Shown piece by piece: positions 42,782 to 55,300 of a stretch of 64,000 bases of DNA; the first letter of the stretch is position 1, and every line of letters starts with the position of its first letter. The notes below the pieces were generated by a model, which saw only the letters and a program-made list of their open reading frames with translations, had not been told where the DNA came from and searched no databases. Source of the DNA: Nemertoderma westbladi (lineage: Eukaryota; Xenacoelomorpha; Nemertodermatida; Nemertodermatidae). The stretch is from the NCBI GenBank assembly GCA_032718475.1, contig JAUCBJ010008912.1:1-64000 (forward strand). The letters are read 5' to 3'. Position numbers and translations under genes: made by a program.

Positions 42782-44765
42782 GTTGAATAAAAGTATTGGT
42801 CAAAATTTTTTGATATTTATTATTTCCAATTTTATTATCAAAATAATTAATTATTTTCCTATTTTAAAAAAAAATTAGCATTTTTCACATTTCGAAGCCA
42901 ATAAATGAGTTAGGACATGGAATACTAAATATACAAATGTGAGGTTTGATCAAGAAACCGACCTACGGTTACAAAAAATAATTTTGTGTTTTTTTATTGA
43001 TTCAAATACACATTTTTATGCTGAATCGAACGCTGAAAATAGATTTCAAATCCGATAAAGTCTTTTCGAGATATTGAGTTTTGAAAATTAGTAGTCTAAT
43101 GACCAAATATTAACAAAGTTTTGAGAAAAACGGCTTTAAAGTTATGAGAGTTTCAAACGTTCCCGCCAATTTTCTGTAATTGGGGGGATTATTATGTAAA
43201 CTTTTACGATATTTCAAAGCAGACCTATAAAAAATTAGGTACATACGTCATAATTCAGATACACATCAGTGTATGGAACTTTGGCGACAATATTTAATTT
43301 TTATTTTTATTGAAGGTCACTCTGTCTGTTTGTCTGAATACTTGTATGTTTGTCTGTCAAAAATGTAACAAATAAATAAATAAAGCACCACCACCTAGAT
43401 TTTTTTGCTATTGGGTTTTTATTTGCCGATGATTTAAAATACGATATCGGTTTTCACTATATATCGATTCTAGACGATTGTCTGCATGTCAGTCAGTCTG
43501 TCTGTTTTTGGTTTGTCAGTCTGTTAAAATTTGAAGAAGTGCACAAACTGTTCAAAATTTGTGTTATAAGGTTTTTCTGGGTGGTGATAACATTTAAAAT
43601 GTCACTGGGTGGTAATTACAGTTAAAATTTCACTTTTCCAGTTTGAAGAAATCTAGACTTTCTGTCTGTCTGTTTGTCTGTCAAAATTGAAAAATAAATC
43701 AAATTAACAAACAAACTTATTTATGGAGTTTTCTTGGTCGGTGATTTCATTTCCGGTAGCTATTTTTACGTTTGATTGATTATTTAATGTTTTTACGTCT
43801 GTCTGTCTGTCGGTCTGTCTGTCTGTTTGTCTGTCAAAATTGAGAAATAAATCAAATTAACAAACAAACTTATTTATGGAGTTTTCTTGGTCGGTGATTT
43901 CATTTCCGGTAGCTATTTTTAGGTTTGATTGAATATTTAATGTTTTTACGTCTGTCTGTCTGTCGGTCTGTCTGTCTGTTTGTCTGTCAAAATTGAGAAA
44001 TAAATCAAATTAACAAACAAACTTATTTATGGAGTTTTCTTGGTCGGTGATTTCATTTCCGATAACTATTTTTACGTTTGATTGATTATTTAATGTTTGT
44101 ACGTCTGTCGGTCTGTCTGTCTTTTGTCTGTCAAAATTGAGAAATATATCAAATTAACAAATAATTATGGGGTTTTCTTGGTCGGTGATTTCATTTCACC
44201 CAAAAGCAAAACATTTTGTTAGATATCATGTTTCCCTAATTTTTGACAGACAAACCCACACACAGACAGACAAACAGACAGACAGACTGATCGACAGTCT
44301 ATAATCCGTCAGCTGTGGAAAGTAACAATTGAAATTAAATCACTGAACAGGAAAACTCATAGCGAAAATTATCCTGTAGGACAAATACAATTATAGTATG
44401 TTGAAAAAGTAATAGCTATCTTACAAAAAATTGACCACTTAAATTTATACTAATTTCAAAATGAGTGAGGTCTACAAAAAATCAAATAACTCCAAAACTA
44501 AAATAGATATGAAAATTTCGTTTACAGTTTCAGAATTAACAAAAAATTCCGTTCTAGAAAAAGTAAAAAAATAAAATTCGATTTTGTAAAACCAAATGAA
44601 CTATTTTGACTTCAACCTTTAATTCTGTGAAATAATATTTTGTAACGGTAGGTCGATTTCTTGATCAAACCTCACAAATGTATATTTAGTATTCTATAGT
44701 TAGGATCAAAATTCTAAAATTCTGTCCAATACTTTTGAAGATACCAGGCATGTGGTTACTCTGTC
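42782..44765. mobile_element. TIR-type structure about 2 kb long with tandem repeats inside
   Basis: The left arm includes aatactaaatatacaaatgt, gaggtttgatcaagaaaccg and acctacggttacaaaa (about 42,919-42,985). The reverse complement of these lies at 44,640-44,700. A second matched pair, aaaagtattggtcaaaattt at 42,789 and its inverse near 44,720-44,750, lies further out. The left arm has about 80 extra bases between the two pairs. No transposase. Inside sit TGTC-rich repeats, including the 153-bp tandem array. Confidence 0.6.
43660..44200. repeat. 153-bp tandem repeat with (TCTG)n and ggtcggtgatttcatttc
   Basis: Three to four copies; the block ttatggagttttcttggtcg recurs at 43,721, 43,874, 44,027 and, shortened, at 44,165. 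Each copy contains a run of tctg/tcgg units, then gtcaaaattgagaaataaat. Diverged relatives occur outside the array (43,300-43,560, 44,880-45,160). Confidence 0.92.
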
Positions 44766-45480
44766 CAAATTTCATGAAAAAATATTAAAAATTGGAAGAG
44801 AAGTAGCATTTTAAATTTCATTGAAATGAAAAAATACCATTCCGAGATAATTGTCTTTAAAATTTGAACCTTCCCGCGTAAAAATTATCTGTTAATATGT
44901 GAGAATGTCTGTCAAATTATATCTATCAACAAGAAAGCATAAAACCATGATAAGATTTTTTCTATGGCGGTTTTCCTGGTCGCTGATTTCATTTCTGAGG
45001 TAAGTTTTCAATTTTAATGAAATCTAGGGTATCTGTATGTCGGTCTTTCTGACTATCCGACTATATGTCTGTCAAATATAAGAAAAGGCACACCATTTAT
45101 CTAAAAGTTTAGCTATAGTGGTTTTCCTGGTTGGAGAATTTATTTCGAGTGTCAAAGTTAACATTTGATGACTTACAAATTGTCAGACTGTCGGATATAT
45201 TTTGACAGACAGACTGACAGGCATACAGACAGAACCGACAAGGCCAAATTTGATAAATGACATCAGAAATGTAATCACCGACCACGAAAACCTCGGGAGT
45301 TTTTTAGAAAGATAGTATGCTTATTATTGACGGACGGACATTCTGACGGACAAAACAACAGTAAAACGGACAGACAGCCATATCTCGAGAAGTAAGACAG
45401 ATATTGCTAAACGATTGTAAAATTTGGAATCTTAATAAAAATCTGCTCTAGATGAAATAAAAAAAATGTTGTAAACAATT
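44765..45480. other. Diverged copies of the ggtcggtgatt repeat in both orientations
   Basis: Contains ggttttcctggtcgctgatt (about 44,965) and, inverted, atcaccgaccacgaaaacct (about 45,275), with tctg/caga runs. No gene. Confidence 0.6.
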
Positions 45481-45544
45481 ATTGAGGTTGCGCTACCCCC
45501 CCCCCCCCCTCCCCCCCTTAAACCTAAATTGGCATTTTAAAAGG

Positions 45545-48345
45545 GGAGATAAGGGTGATGGAAGGAAGGATGTTGGGGAGGGAAGGGGTTTGGGAGGGAG
45601 GGGGTTTGGGAGGGAGGGGGTTTGGGAAGGAGGGTGTTTGGGAAGGAGGGGGTTTGGTAGGGGGTTTGGGAAGGAGGGGGTTTGGGGAGGAGGGGGTTTG
45701 GGAAGGAGGGGGTTTGGGAAGGAGGGTGTTTGGGAAGGAGGGTGTTTGGGAAGGAGGGGGTTTGGGAAGGAGGGGGTTTGGGAAGGAGGGGGTTTGGGAA
45801 GGAGGGTGTTTGGGAAGGAGGGGGTTTGGTAGGGGGTTTGGGAAGTAGGGGGTTTGGGGAGGAGGGGGTTTGGGAAGGAGGGGGTTTGGGAAGGAGGGGG
45901 TTTGGGAAGGAGGTGGTTTGGGAGAAGGAGGGTGTTTGGGGAGGAGGGGGTTTGGTAGGGGGTTTGGGAAGGAGGGGGTTTGGGGAGGAGGGGGTTTGGG
46001 AAGGAGGGGGTTTGGGAAGGAGGGGGTTTGGGAAGGAGGTGGTTTGGGAAGGAGGGGGTTTGGGAAGGAGGGGGTTTGGTAGGGGGTTTGGGAAGGAGGG
46101 GGTTTGGGGAGGAGGGGGTTTGGGAAGGAGGGGGTTTGGGAAGGAGGGGGTTTGGGAAGGAGGGGGTTTGGGAAGGAGGGGGTTTGGGAAGGAGGGGGTT
46201 TGGGAAGGAGGGTGTTTGGGAAGGAGGGGGTTTGGTAGGGGGTTTGGGAAGGAGGGGGTTTGGGGAGGAGGGGGTTTGGGAAGGAGGGGGTTTGGGAAGG
46301 AGGGGGTTTGGGAAGGAGGGGGTTTGGGAGAAGGAGGGTGTTTGGGATGGAGGGGGTTTGGTAGGGGGTTTGGGAAGGAGGGGGTTTGGGGAGGAGGGGG
46401 TTTGGGGAGGAGGGGGTTTGGGAAGGAGGGGGTTTGGGAAGGAGGGGGTTTGGGAAGGAGGGGGTTTGGGAAGGAGGGGGTTTGAGAAGGAGGGGGTTTG
46501 GGAAGGAGGGGGTTTGGGAAGGAGGGGGTTTGTGGAGGAGGGGGTTTGGGAATGAGGGGGTTTGGGAAGGAGGGGGTTTGGGAAGGAGGGTGTTTGGGAA
46601 GGGGGTGTTTGGTAGGGGGTTTGGGAAGGAGGGGGTTTGGGGAGGAGGGTGTTTGGGAAGGAGGGGGTTTGGGGAGGAGGGGGTTTGGAAGGAGGGCGTT
46701 TGGGAAGGAGTGGGTTTGGGAAGGAGGGGGTTTGGTGAAGGAGGGGGTTTAGGAAGGAGGGGGTTTGGGAAGGAGGGTGTTTGGGAAGGAGGGGGTTTGG
46801 CAGGGGGTTTAGGAAGGAGGGGGTTTGGGGAGGAGGGGGTTTGGGAAGGAGGGGGTTTGGGAGGGAGGGGGTTTGGGAAGGAGGGGGTTTGGGAAGGAGG
46901 GGGTTTGGGAAGGAGGGGGTTTGGGAAGGAGGGGGTTTGGGAAGGAGGGGGTTTGGGAAGGAGGGGGTTTGGGAAGGAGGGGGTTTGGGAAGGAGGGTGT
47001 TTGGGAAGAAGGGGGTTTGGTAGGGGGTTTGGGAAGGAGGGGGTTTGGGGAGGAGGGTGTTTGGGAAGGAGGGGGTTTGGGAGGGAGGGTGTTTGGGAAG
47101 GAGGGGGTTTGGGAAGGAGGGGGTTTGGGAAGGAGGGGGTTTGGGAAGGATGGTGTTTGGGAAGGAGGGGGTTTGGTAGGGGGTTTGGGAAGGAGGGGGT
47201 TTGGGGTGGAGGGGGTTTGGGAAGGAGGGGGTTTGGGAAGGAGGGGGTTTGGGAAGGAGGGGGTTTGGGAAGGAGGGGGTTTGGGAAGGAGGGTGTTTGG
47301 GAAGGAGGGGGTTTGGTAGGGGGTTTGGGAAGGAGGGGGTTTGGGGAGGAGGGGGTTTGGGAAGGAGGGGGTTTGGGAAGGAGGGGGTTTGGGAAGGAGG
47401 GGGTTTGGGAGAAGGAGGGTGTTTGGGATGGAGGGGGTTTGGTAGGGGGTTTGGGAAGGAGGGGGTTTGGGAAGGAGGGGGTTTGGGGAGGAGGGGGTTT
47501 GGGGAGGAGGGGGTTTGGGAAGGAGGGGGTTTGGGAAGGAGGGGGTTTGGGAAGGAGGGGGTTTGGGAAGGAGGGGGTTTGAGAAGGAGGGGGTTTGGGA
47601 AGGAGGGGGTTTGGGAAGGAGGGGGTTTGGGGAGGAGGGGGTTTGGGAATGAGGGGGTTTGGGAAGGAGGGGGTTTGGGAAGGAGGGGGTTTGGGAAGGG
47701 GGTGTTTGGTAGGGGGTTTGGGAAGGAGGGGGTTTGGGGAGGAGGGTGTTTGGGAAGGAGGGGGTTTGGGGAGGAGGGGGTTTGGAAGGAGGGCGTTTGG
47801 GAAGGAGGGGGTTTGGGAAGGAGGGGGTTTGGTGAAGGAGGGGGTTTGGGAAGGAGGGGGTTTGGGAAGGAGGGTGTTTGGGAAGGAGGGGGTTTGGTAG
47901 GGGGTTTAGGAAGGAGGGGGTTTGGGGAGGAGGGGGTTTGGGAAGGAGGGGGTTTGGGAGGGAGGGGGTTTGGGAAGGAGGGGGTTTGGGAAGGAGGGGG
48001 TTTGGGAAGGAGGGGGTTTGGGAAGGAGGGGGTTTGGGAAGGAGGGGGTTTGGGAAGGAGGGGGTTTGGGAAGGAGGGTGTTTGGGAAGAAGGGGGTTTG
48101 GTAGGGGGTTTGGGAAGGAGGGGGTTTGGGGAGGAGGGGGTTTGGGAAGGAGGGGGTTTGGGAGGGAGGGTGTTTGGGAAGGAGGGGGTTTGGGAAGGAG
48201 GGGGTTTGGGAAGGAGGGGGTTTGGGAAGGATGGTGTTTGGGAAGGAGGGGGTTTGGTAGGGGGTTTGGGAAGGAGGGGGTTTGGGGTGGAGGGGGTTTG
48301 GGAAGGAGGGGATTGGTAAGGGGTTTGGGAGGGGGTTGGTTGCTG
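45545..48345. repeat. G-rich 16-bp minisatellite (tttgggaaggaggggg), about 175 copies
   Basis: Nearly pure 16-bp array with shortened variants such as ggtagggggtttggg and a few marked units (gggagaaggagggtg, ggaaggatggtg). The marked units recur about 1,081-1,098 bp apart (46,327 and 47,409; 46,807 and 47,905; 47,150 and 48,231), so roughly the last 2.1 kb is a duplicated higher-order block. The G strand is plus; every unit holds runs able to form G-quadruplexes. Stop codons are absent in most frames, producing a 974-aa minus ORF (SQTPSFPNPLLPKPPP repeats) and plus ORFs up to 398 aa; I treat these as by-products. Confidence 0.96.
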
Positions 48346-48947
48346 AATGTTTCCTTTTGAATTTAATAATACACATCCCGGACGGGATAAATGACATTTA
48401 GACTCAAACAGAAACAATATATTGGATTTACATTATGCGTTGAGACAACAACAGAACCTACTGGAGGAGTGTGAGTTTTGGTGTGTATAATCGTTATAAT
48501 GCTAATTGCGATAGGTTTGGGGTGATGGGGCCGGACATTACGTGATAACGGTCAGAGCAGGTATTTCCATAGCAATTACAGATGCAATTTTTGTGAAAGT
48601 TCGAAGAATGGGAGACGGTTTTGGTATAATTTGTGGGGGAAGTCATGACAAGATGTCCCTGTTGTTACGATGTTTCGGTTTCGTTGTCCGGAATATAATC
48701 GACTTAATAGCGTCAGTGTCTTTTCATTAACTAGACGGTGTGCTAGGGTTGATGATGCGGAGACGTGAAGGCCTAGCTAGCATGTGTTTGATGAAGGTGG
48801 CTTTTGTCTTGTCTAGCGCTCCTTGAGAAGGGATTGTTCGAGAAACTGGCCGAAGGCTGAGAGAGCATAGAGGACCGTTATACTGTAGATAGATAGATAG
48901 ATAGGTTTATTTATACATTATGTAAAAACAATAACAAATACACCATA
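48346..48947. other. Unique-looking stretch after the minisatellite, ends in (GATA)n
   Basis: No gene recognised. Near 48,887-48,905 is a short gatagatagatagataggtt microsatellite followed by tttatttatac, which reads on the minus strand like the tail of a retroelement. Confidence 0.4.
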
Positions 48948-49239
48948 TGTAAAAGCTTTTGCGTCATTAACCGGTTATTTTCCCTTAAAGTACTCTGTAG
49001 TTGGTTTGCCAGGCATAAAAAGGCCGTGTCCTTGCTGTACTGGTGTTTTAGAGGACATAAAAGTCATTTCTTCTGTATTTGTACTGTATTTGTACTTTAG
49101 AGGACATAATCCGCAATCTCGTGACGCGATAAGCTGGATACTCTTGAAAACAGTGTCGCTACCATGACGACGGCTAACAGCTGACATTGCCACGTCGACG
49201 TTTCTTTGTTTCTTTGTTCTCTCGTTGTTCGGTTGACCA
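48948..49239 (+). repeat. Direct repeat, left copy (possible 5' LTR, U3 part)
   Basis: Starts exactly at tgtaaaagcttttgcg; the base before differs between copies. Identical to 63,709-64,000 except for one mismatch in 292 bp (g/t in the T-rich run near 49,208). The left copy leads into a CCAAT box (49,237-49,241), a tgtataca TATA-like box (49,271) and ctcagtagttcagtgtt, which contains TCAGT initiators (49,283-49,299). That order suits the U3-R of an LTR. The 72-aa minus ORF inside is not recognised. Confidence 0.8.
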
Positions 49240-50419
49240 ATCAGAGCGTTTTTTGTCTCTGTGTTGGAGGTGTATACAGAACTCAGTAGTTCAGTGTTAT
49301 GTTTTTTGCCTAGAGCCTAAGAACATCGGCCTTTGGCACCTCCGTATATCAGCGTTCTTTAGCTTTACATTAGTAGGCTTAATTATAGAACGTATATCTG
49401 TTATCAAACGACTAACTTGAGTTACCGAGTTAATTACAATCTTATCATACATATCTATGCAATTCATATCTTACATTACTGCTTTTGCTGTTGTTCATTA
49501 TATTTGTTGATGAAATATTATATCGGAATACTGATCAATAGTCAGACACCCCACCTTCTTGATATACTAAAGGTTAGAGAGACCAGTTACAGATAAACGA
49601 TTGCGACCTATGTTGAGTGGTTTGAAGTGAATCTAATGCTATTTCATATACCCAACATAAATTGTCTGTTGCTCTCTTTATACGTGACCAAATTTAGTGA
49701 AGGTCGGCAGATTAGTGTGCAGTATTGTGCAGCATTGTGTATGATTGTAACTGATAACAAAGCATCTCCTAAAGAATGCGCCATATACGTTAATCTATAA
49801 CCTTTTCGTTGTGACTAGTTTAAGTCATAACTCTGTTTACATATTTAGAGCGCCACGTCCTAAAGGAACTGTTAATATTTCCCGAAAGTGAATAATATTT
49901 GTCACAGATTATATATTACGATCAGTCGAATAATACAGTAGGCTTACACCATCAATCATTAAGCTCCGAACTCAGTCTCCCGGGTATATCCAACGGGTGA
50001 ATGATTGCGCATAGACTGGCTTCGGCTAATGTAGTGTGTCAAATACTCGTCATAAAGCTAAAGAATATATATCATCTAAAAGACATTCTAATTTTGGCAG
50101 GTTAAACTGTCAAAGGTCTTCAAAAGCGCAAACAATAACAGATATAGCTTCTGGATTGCGGTGTAAGCAATCTAGTCGAAAGTACCGGTCGACCGGTAAC
50201 CAGTAGGCCTGACTGCCTGATCATCCGGACCGGTACCTACAACAGTACAGGTACAGCAGTATTATTCGATTGTGATCTATTGTATACTGTGGGCTGCCAG
50301 GGGAATAGGGATTGATCACCCCTCATTCTTTTGTATAGTTTACTTATTTCTGCCAGTTTTATTTACTAGTAGGTTGATATTAAGCAGAAGGCGTGTAACC
50401 CTGCTCAGATTGTACAGAT

Positions 50420-50990
50420 AATTTGTAGGCTTGATTGTTGGCTAACTGTTGATTAGGTCTGAACGGATTACAGTACATGTAGAGTGTATGTCCGATAAAG
50501 AACGGTTAGGAAGTAGGGGCAGCCATCGCTGTAAGGTAAACCCCCATCTAAAGAATAAGTCGTACTACTGGGTTAGAATGCATACTACTTAACCATTTCG
50601 GAGTCTGCATGTCCTGTAGTTTATTTAGGCTTGATAGTAGTTGGCTAGCGTTTGGTCTGTACTTTGTTTGTGTAGTCTGTACGGGTAGCGTATAATTTTA
50701 TTTAGATAATTTGTAGGTTGGATAGTTGTCTGGCTGTTGTTGGGTTTGAGGAAATTTCGGTGTGTGCAAAGCATTTGTCCGATAAAGAACGGTTAGGAAG
50801 TAGGGGCAGCCATCGCTGTAAGGTAAACCCCCATCTAAAGAATAAGTCGTACTACTGGGTTAGAACGCATACTACTTAATCATTTCGGAGTCTGCATATA
50901 CCGTAGTTTGTTTAGGCTTGATAGTAGTCTGTCAGTATTTGGTCTGCATTTTGTTTGAGTAGTTTGTACGCGTAGCGTAATATTTATTAT
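50420..50990. repeat. Imperfect tandem duplication, 287-bp unit
   Basis: tccgataaagaacggttagg at 50,491 recurs at 50,778, with about 150 nearly identical bases (aagtaggggcagccatcgct, aagaataagtcgtactactg) and weaker similarity on both sides. It lies in the long leader before the BEL gag ORF. Confidence 0.9.
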
Positions 50991-51928
50991 TCAGAGTTTA
51001 TGCGATTATTCGCAACATTCATTCCCCAAGTTTGTTCCTACAATAATTGTGTTTGTTATACATACCGCTATAGTTAAATTAACCCCGGTACTACACGGGC
51101 TGCTTGGCGTAGGTAAAGACTGGTGATTTTGTGCACCGGTCACTCCAGCAGATGCCGTGGTTCTTTTAGCTGTTCAAGTATATTTAACTACTGATTATCT
51201 GTTGTATAAGTGCTCGTACCTAATTTAGGGTTTAGTGTATAGTGCTTTCCGAAAGTAATTAGTGTAGGCATTATATTTGTGTTGTAAAGTGGTTGATAGG
51301 CACGTACGTTAGCTCTATTAACTTCTAGGTAGGAACACTCCGTGATACATAACGTAGTACCTATAGCGATACGGCTATAGGTCGTCAGGCGGTGGTATTT
51401 TCCTATCTGGACAACGCAGTGTATTTACTACTACTTATTATTTTCAAATACCTTAGTACCCTGTCCGTTGTAATAACCAGATATTCTAACCCTTTGTTAG
51501 GCTGGTTAGTAGACTTCTTGTAAAATTACCCTAAAAAATTTGTATTTGTGTATTTGTAATTAAAATTTTTGTGTTTATTTAGAGATTGTAATCTCAACCC
51601 GAATTGTACGTAATTTGTAGTATTAAGTAACTTAGGTAAATTAGAATTATTTGTTTTAGTGTCTAACAAGTAGCACTCCACTGAGAGCGCACAGCTTATG
51701 TGTAGTGACTCCCCCAGAAATAATAACATTTATTTCAAACATTGTAACAAAACCCCTCATACGGGTACATATAAATCCACTAAATCTATTAATAAAATAG
51801 TAGGCCTGTTATACAACACTTAGGTCTTAATATCAGTTGGACTACTGCTTAAATAACGGTAATAAAGTAAGTTAAAGTAACCAAGTAACCCTTAAAATTC
51901 AGAAATTCAATTATTCTAAAATAATTGA

Positions 51929-52200
51929 CATACCGGTATTTACAATAGGCTTATTATATTTATTTCTATAAATTTTAGGTTGAAATCATACCGGTATTCT
52001 GTAATTAATTCTAGTCTGTAATTATACCTATATATATTATAAGTGTAAGCTGCATACCAGTATTCACGATAGGCCTATTATATATTTATATATATTTGTG
52101 CTAAAATTATACCGGTATTCTGTAACTAACCTAGTCTGTAATAATACTTATATATACTATAAGCATACCGGTATTCTAATATATTATATATATATCACGC
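51929..52200. repeat. Tandem repeat of about 111-124 bp around cataccggtatt
   Basis: cataccggtatt or a close variant begins at 51,929, 52,053 and 52,164. The sequence between repeats as aataggcttattatattt and tctgtaattaattctagtct type blocks. It ends about 110 bp before the gag ATG. Confidence 0.8.
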
Positions 52201-52311
52201 TCCACTGAGTAGCAGTATCGGTAATTAATTATTAGGCTAACAGTGATACTGACTTACTAGACTTGCTTTAACTGTATTTATAGCCGTAGGCATTCAACTG
52301 TGTAAACAAAC

Positions 52312-55300
52312 ATGTCTGACACAACCCAATCACTGTCGGATAGTCTCCTAGATAGTGTTAGAATGACTGTTAGACAGTGTCTTAAAAAGATCAGTGACCC
52401 AGATCCAAGTATAGAACATCCTAGATCCAAGTCTAAGTCACCTCCTGCTGTAAGAAAGGCCATCCCTACTGTAGTAATCTCAGACCCTAGGCTAGTCCAA
52501 CATCGTAGGTCTATCATCGGCACTCGGGCCCAAGTCAAGCGGGATCAAGAAGCAGCTGTCAAACAGCAGCAACATCCTAGCCAAGAACCTAGTTTTCAGC
52601 GGCCCGATAGCTCCAGTAGTTCGGATACTGATGAGTGGACGCCCGAACGCGGAGCGAAGATGGTGGATAAGGTTTATGATGAGCGGCCAACCTATGAAGA
52701 ATCAACCGACGCCACTTTTTCTCAAGAAGAAAGCGAAGTGACAGCAGAGAAACCGCATAAGAGGGATGCTATTGACATCTATCTGTCAGACTATCAACGC
52801 TTTGTAGGAGATGAAGAGTTGAGGAGAAGGTTGGAGGGGCTTAGCCCTAATAGTGAAGGAACCAAGCTTGTGCTGGACGCAATCGATGCGGAAATGTTAG
52901 CTGCGAACCAAGCTAAATTTGATGAACTCCTCCGCATCACTAGAGTCCAAGAAGAGCAAGTAAAGAAAAAACTTATAGAAGACAGAAAGAAAATAGCAGC
53001 GGCAGAGGCAAAAGCGGCAGCAGCGGCAGAAGCGGAAAGAAAGATAGCGGTGGCAGAACGGAGAGCGGCTGAAGAGATCGCCCAATTAGAATTGGAAAAC
53101 ATTCAGGAGAATCAAGACTGCATAAATAAACAGTTAACAGCTAGTAATATGCAGATGATGAATCGATCTACTCCCAAAAGACAGGGATATACATCATCTG
53201 AGGAAGGCGATACCACTGATACTGAAGGCAAAGGAAATAGATCTCACCTAAGCAGACGTAAAAGAACATCCCACCGTCAGAAATTGCCTGATTTGCCTCC
53301 AGCTGTTAGAAGGCAACTAAATAACACCAACTTAGGTAGTACAGAACCCACAGACCAAATAATTACAATAGAGAGACTCCCTACTATAGTAGATGAGCCT
53401 GAAATAATTAGGCCTGTTCCCGAAGCCACCCTTTCGGTCGTAGAGACACCTGTACTCCCTGAACCTACTTCTCAATTCCCTTTGCACAGCACTAAGCTAC
53501 CTGTGCCCAGCAGAACAGTCCGTGAGACAGTTCATACCCTGGACTCCGAGCGAAATATTCATGATTTGTCGCCCCTTGTCCCTCGTCCGCCCGCTACAAC
53601 GTTGGCGAATCCCGCTTCGGCGGTCGAATGGGTGGATGAGAGACGACGGGGGATGGATCTCTTGCTCGGACAGATGCAGGAGACTGTTCAACAATTCAAA
53701 GGCACAGTAAGGGAAAGTAGGCTAGAGTTGCAAGAAGTGCAGCAAAGTATCGCGCTAGAACGCGATAAATTAGTAAATACACAAAGGGGTATACCACCAC
53801 CCCCTGTAACAATGTGTCAACCTGTTAGGTCTGAAGTATCTCATGCGCAAGGTGTGGAGCCTACACGCATCTATACTGCTAGCGAAGTAGAAACTCCTAT
53901 AGTGAACCCTATTAAGGGTAATTATAGACCTGTTGATAATGATATTCCCTATAGACCGGATCATAATCCGAGAAATTTATATACCGATAACTCGATATTA
54001 AATAACACGATGGCCCAAGAAAGTTTTACGCGTCAAATGGCTAGAACCGAAGCCCGGCAAGCGGTAAAGGTGGGAGAGATCGTCAAGTTCAATGGAGATG
54101 AGATGAAATGGTTACCTTTTAATGAATATTACAAAGATAACATACAGAACTCTGTGCTATCTAATGGAGAGAAACTTAGATTCCTCATCGAGTGCTTGGA
54201 AGAATCTCCCAAGTTAATGGCGTTAAAGTTTATTGGACATCCAGACGGACTAAGACAAGTTTGGGATACACTAAACATCAGGTATGGTAATAGGAATAAC
54301 ATAGCTGGGTATTTGTATGCAAAGTTGGTAGCGCCCCGAAAGTTTATTAGCAGCGGAATTATAGAGTTTTCCGATGAGATTCAGGAGATCTGCAGACAAT
54401 TAGATTGGCTAGGTAAGTCTCATGAGTATCAGAATACTATGGTTATTAGAGCAGTGGCTTCTACTTTACCGAAGGGTGGAGTAGGTACACGCTGGGATAA
54501 GAAAGTGTTATATATGATGGAACAACAACGACGAGACCCTACCATGGCTGATCTCATGTCATTCCTAGATGGAGAAGTGAAATTACAGCTCCTGAAACTG
54601 TCCAGAGAGAAGACACCGGAAAACAAGGTAAGTGAAAAACCCGTCGCTAGGAGAAAGGTAACACCAGTGTGTTATACAGATGATGGCGAAAGCCAGACTT
54701 CTCAAGGAGAAGATAGCGGAAAAGACACTGACAGCGCTTATTACGTAAATAAAATGCCTAAAGATCAGGTAAGTAAATTCAAGTCTCGAACAAATGACAG
54801 GAGAGAACAGGTAAGAAAAACTCCTCCTACGTCTCCCAAGAGAATTCAGGTGAGAAAACCCGAAGAAAAAACAAGTGTACACAATGTCACTCAGAGTAAG
54901 GTGAGTAACATCAAACCGAAATGTGCGCTATGTGATGGGACCCATCGCTTAAATATGTGTGATGAATTTCTAAAGAAATCATTAACTGAGAGACGTGAAG
55001 TCATGTGGGACAAGCGGTTGTGCTATAATTGCCTCAGACAAGGACACCAACGGCGAACCTGTTACTCTGACACAAGATGTGCCAAGTGCGGTGCGAAACA
55101 TCATATCTTGTTGCACACTGAATTCGAGCGAAATAGTCCGAGTCAGGTAAGTGATTCCGAATTACATGTCCAATTCAGTGATGTGAACGACACTGATCAA
55201 TCTGAGATGGAAGGATTCTATACGGACGAATTCTCCGACCAAAACGAATCCTGTTACTTAATAAACACCACCGCAGTGTATCGAGCACTCATGTATGAGA

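Larger units (their letters stand above)
49240..52311. other. Leader region before the BEL gag ORF
   Basis: About 3 kb without a credible ORF. Besides the two tandem repeats listed separately I see no domain, tRNA or clear primer-binding site. If 48,948 is the start of a 5' LTR, the LTR and leader together are unusually long. Confidence 0.45.

Noticed and set aside
45493-48417. 974-aa Pro-rich 'extensin-like' protein and Gly-rich GRRGFGKEGVWEGGGL proteins
   Set aside because: Every frame of a stop-free 16-bp repeat is open and yields the same residues; no start context or conserved non-repeat part supports a gene.
48975-49193. 72-aa minus ORF present twice (48,975 and 63,736)
   Set aside because: Duplicated only because the DNA repeat is duplicated; no domain and it lies opposite to the probable U3 promoter.
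52794-53102. Ser/Ala-rich minus ORF opposite gag
   Set aside because: Reverse reading of the gag coiled coil.
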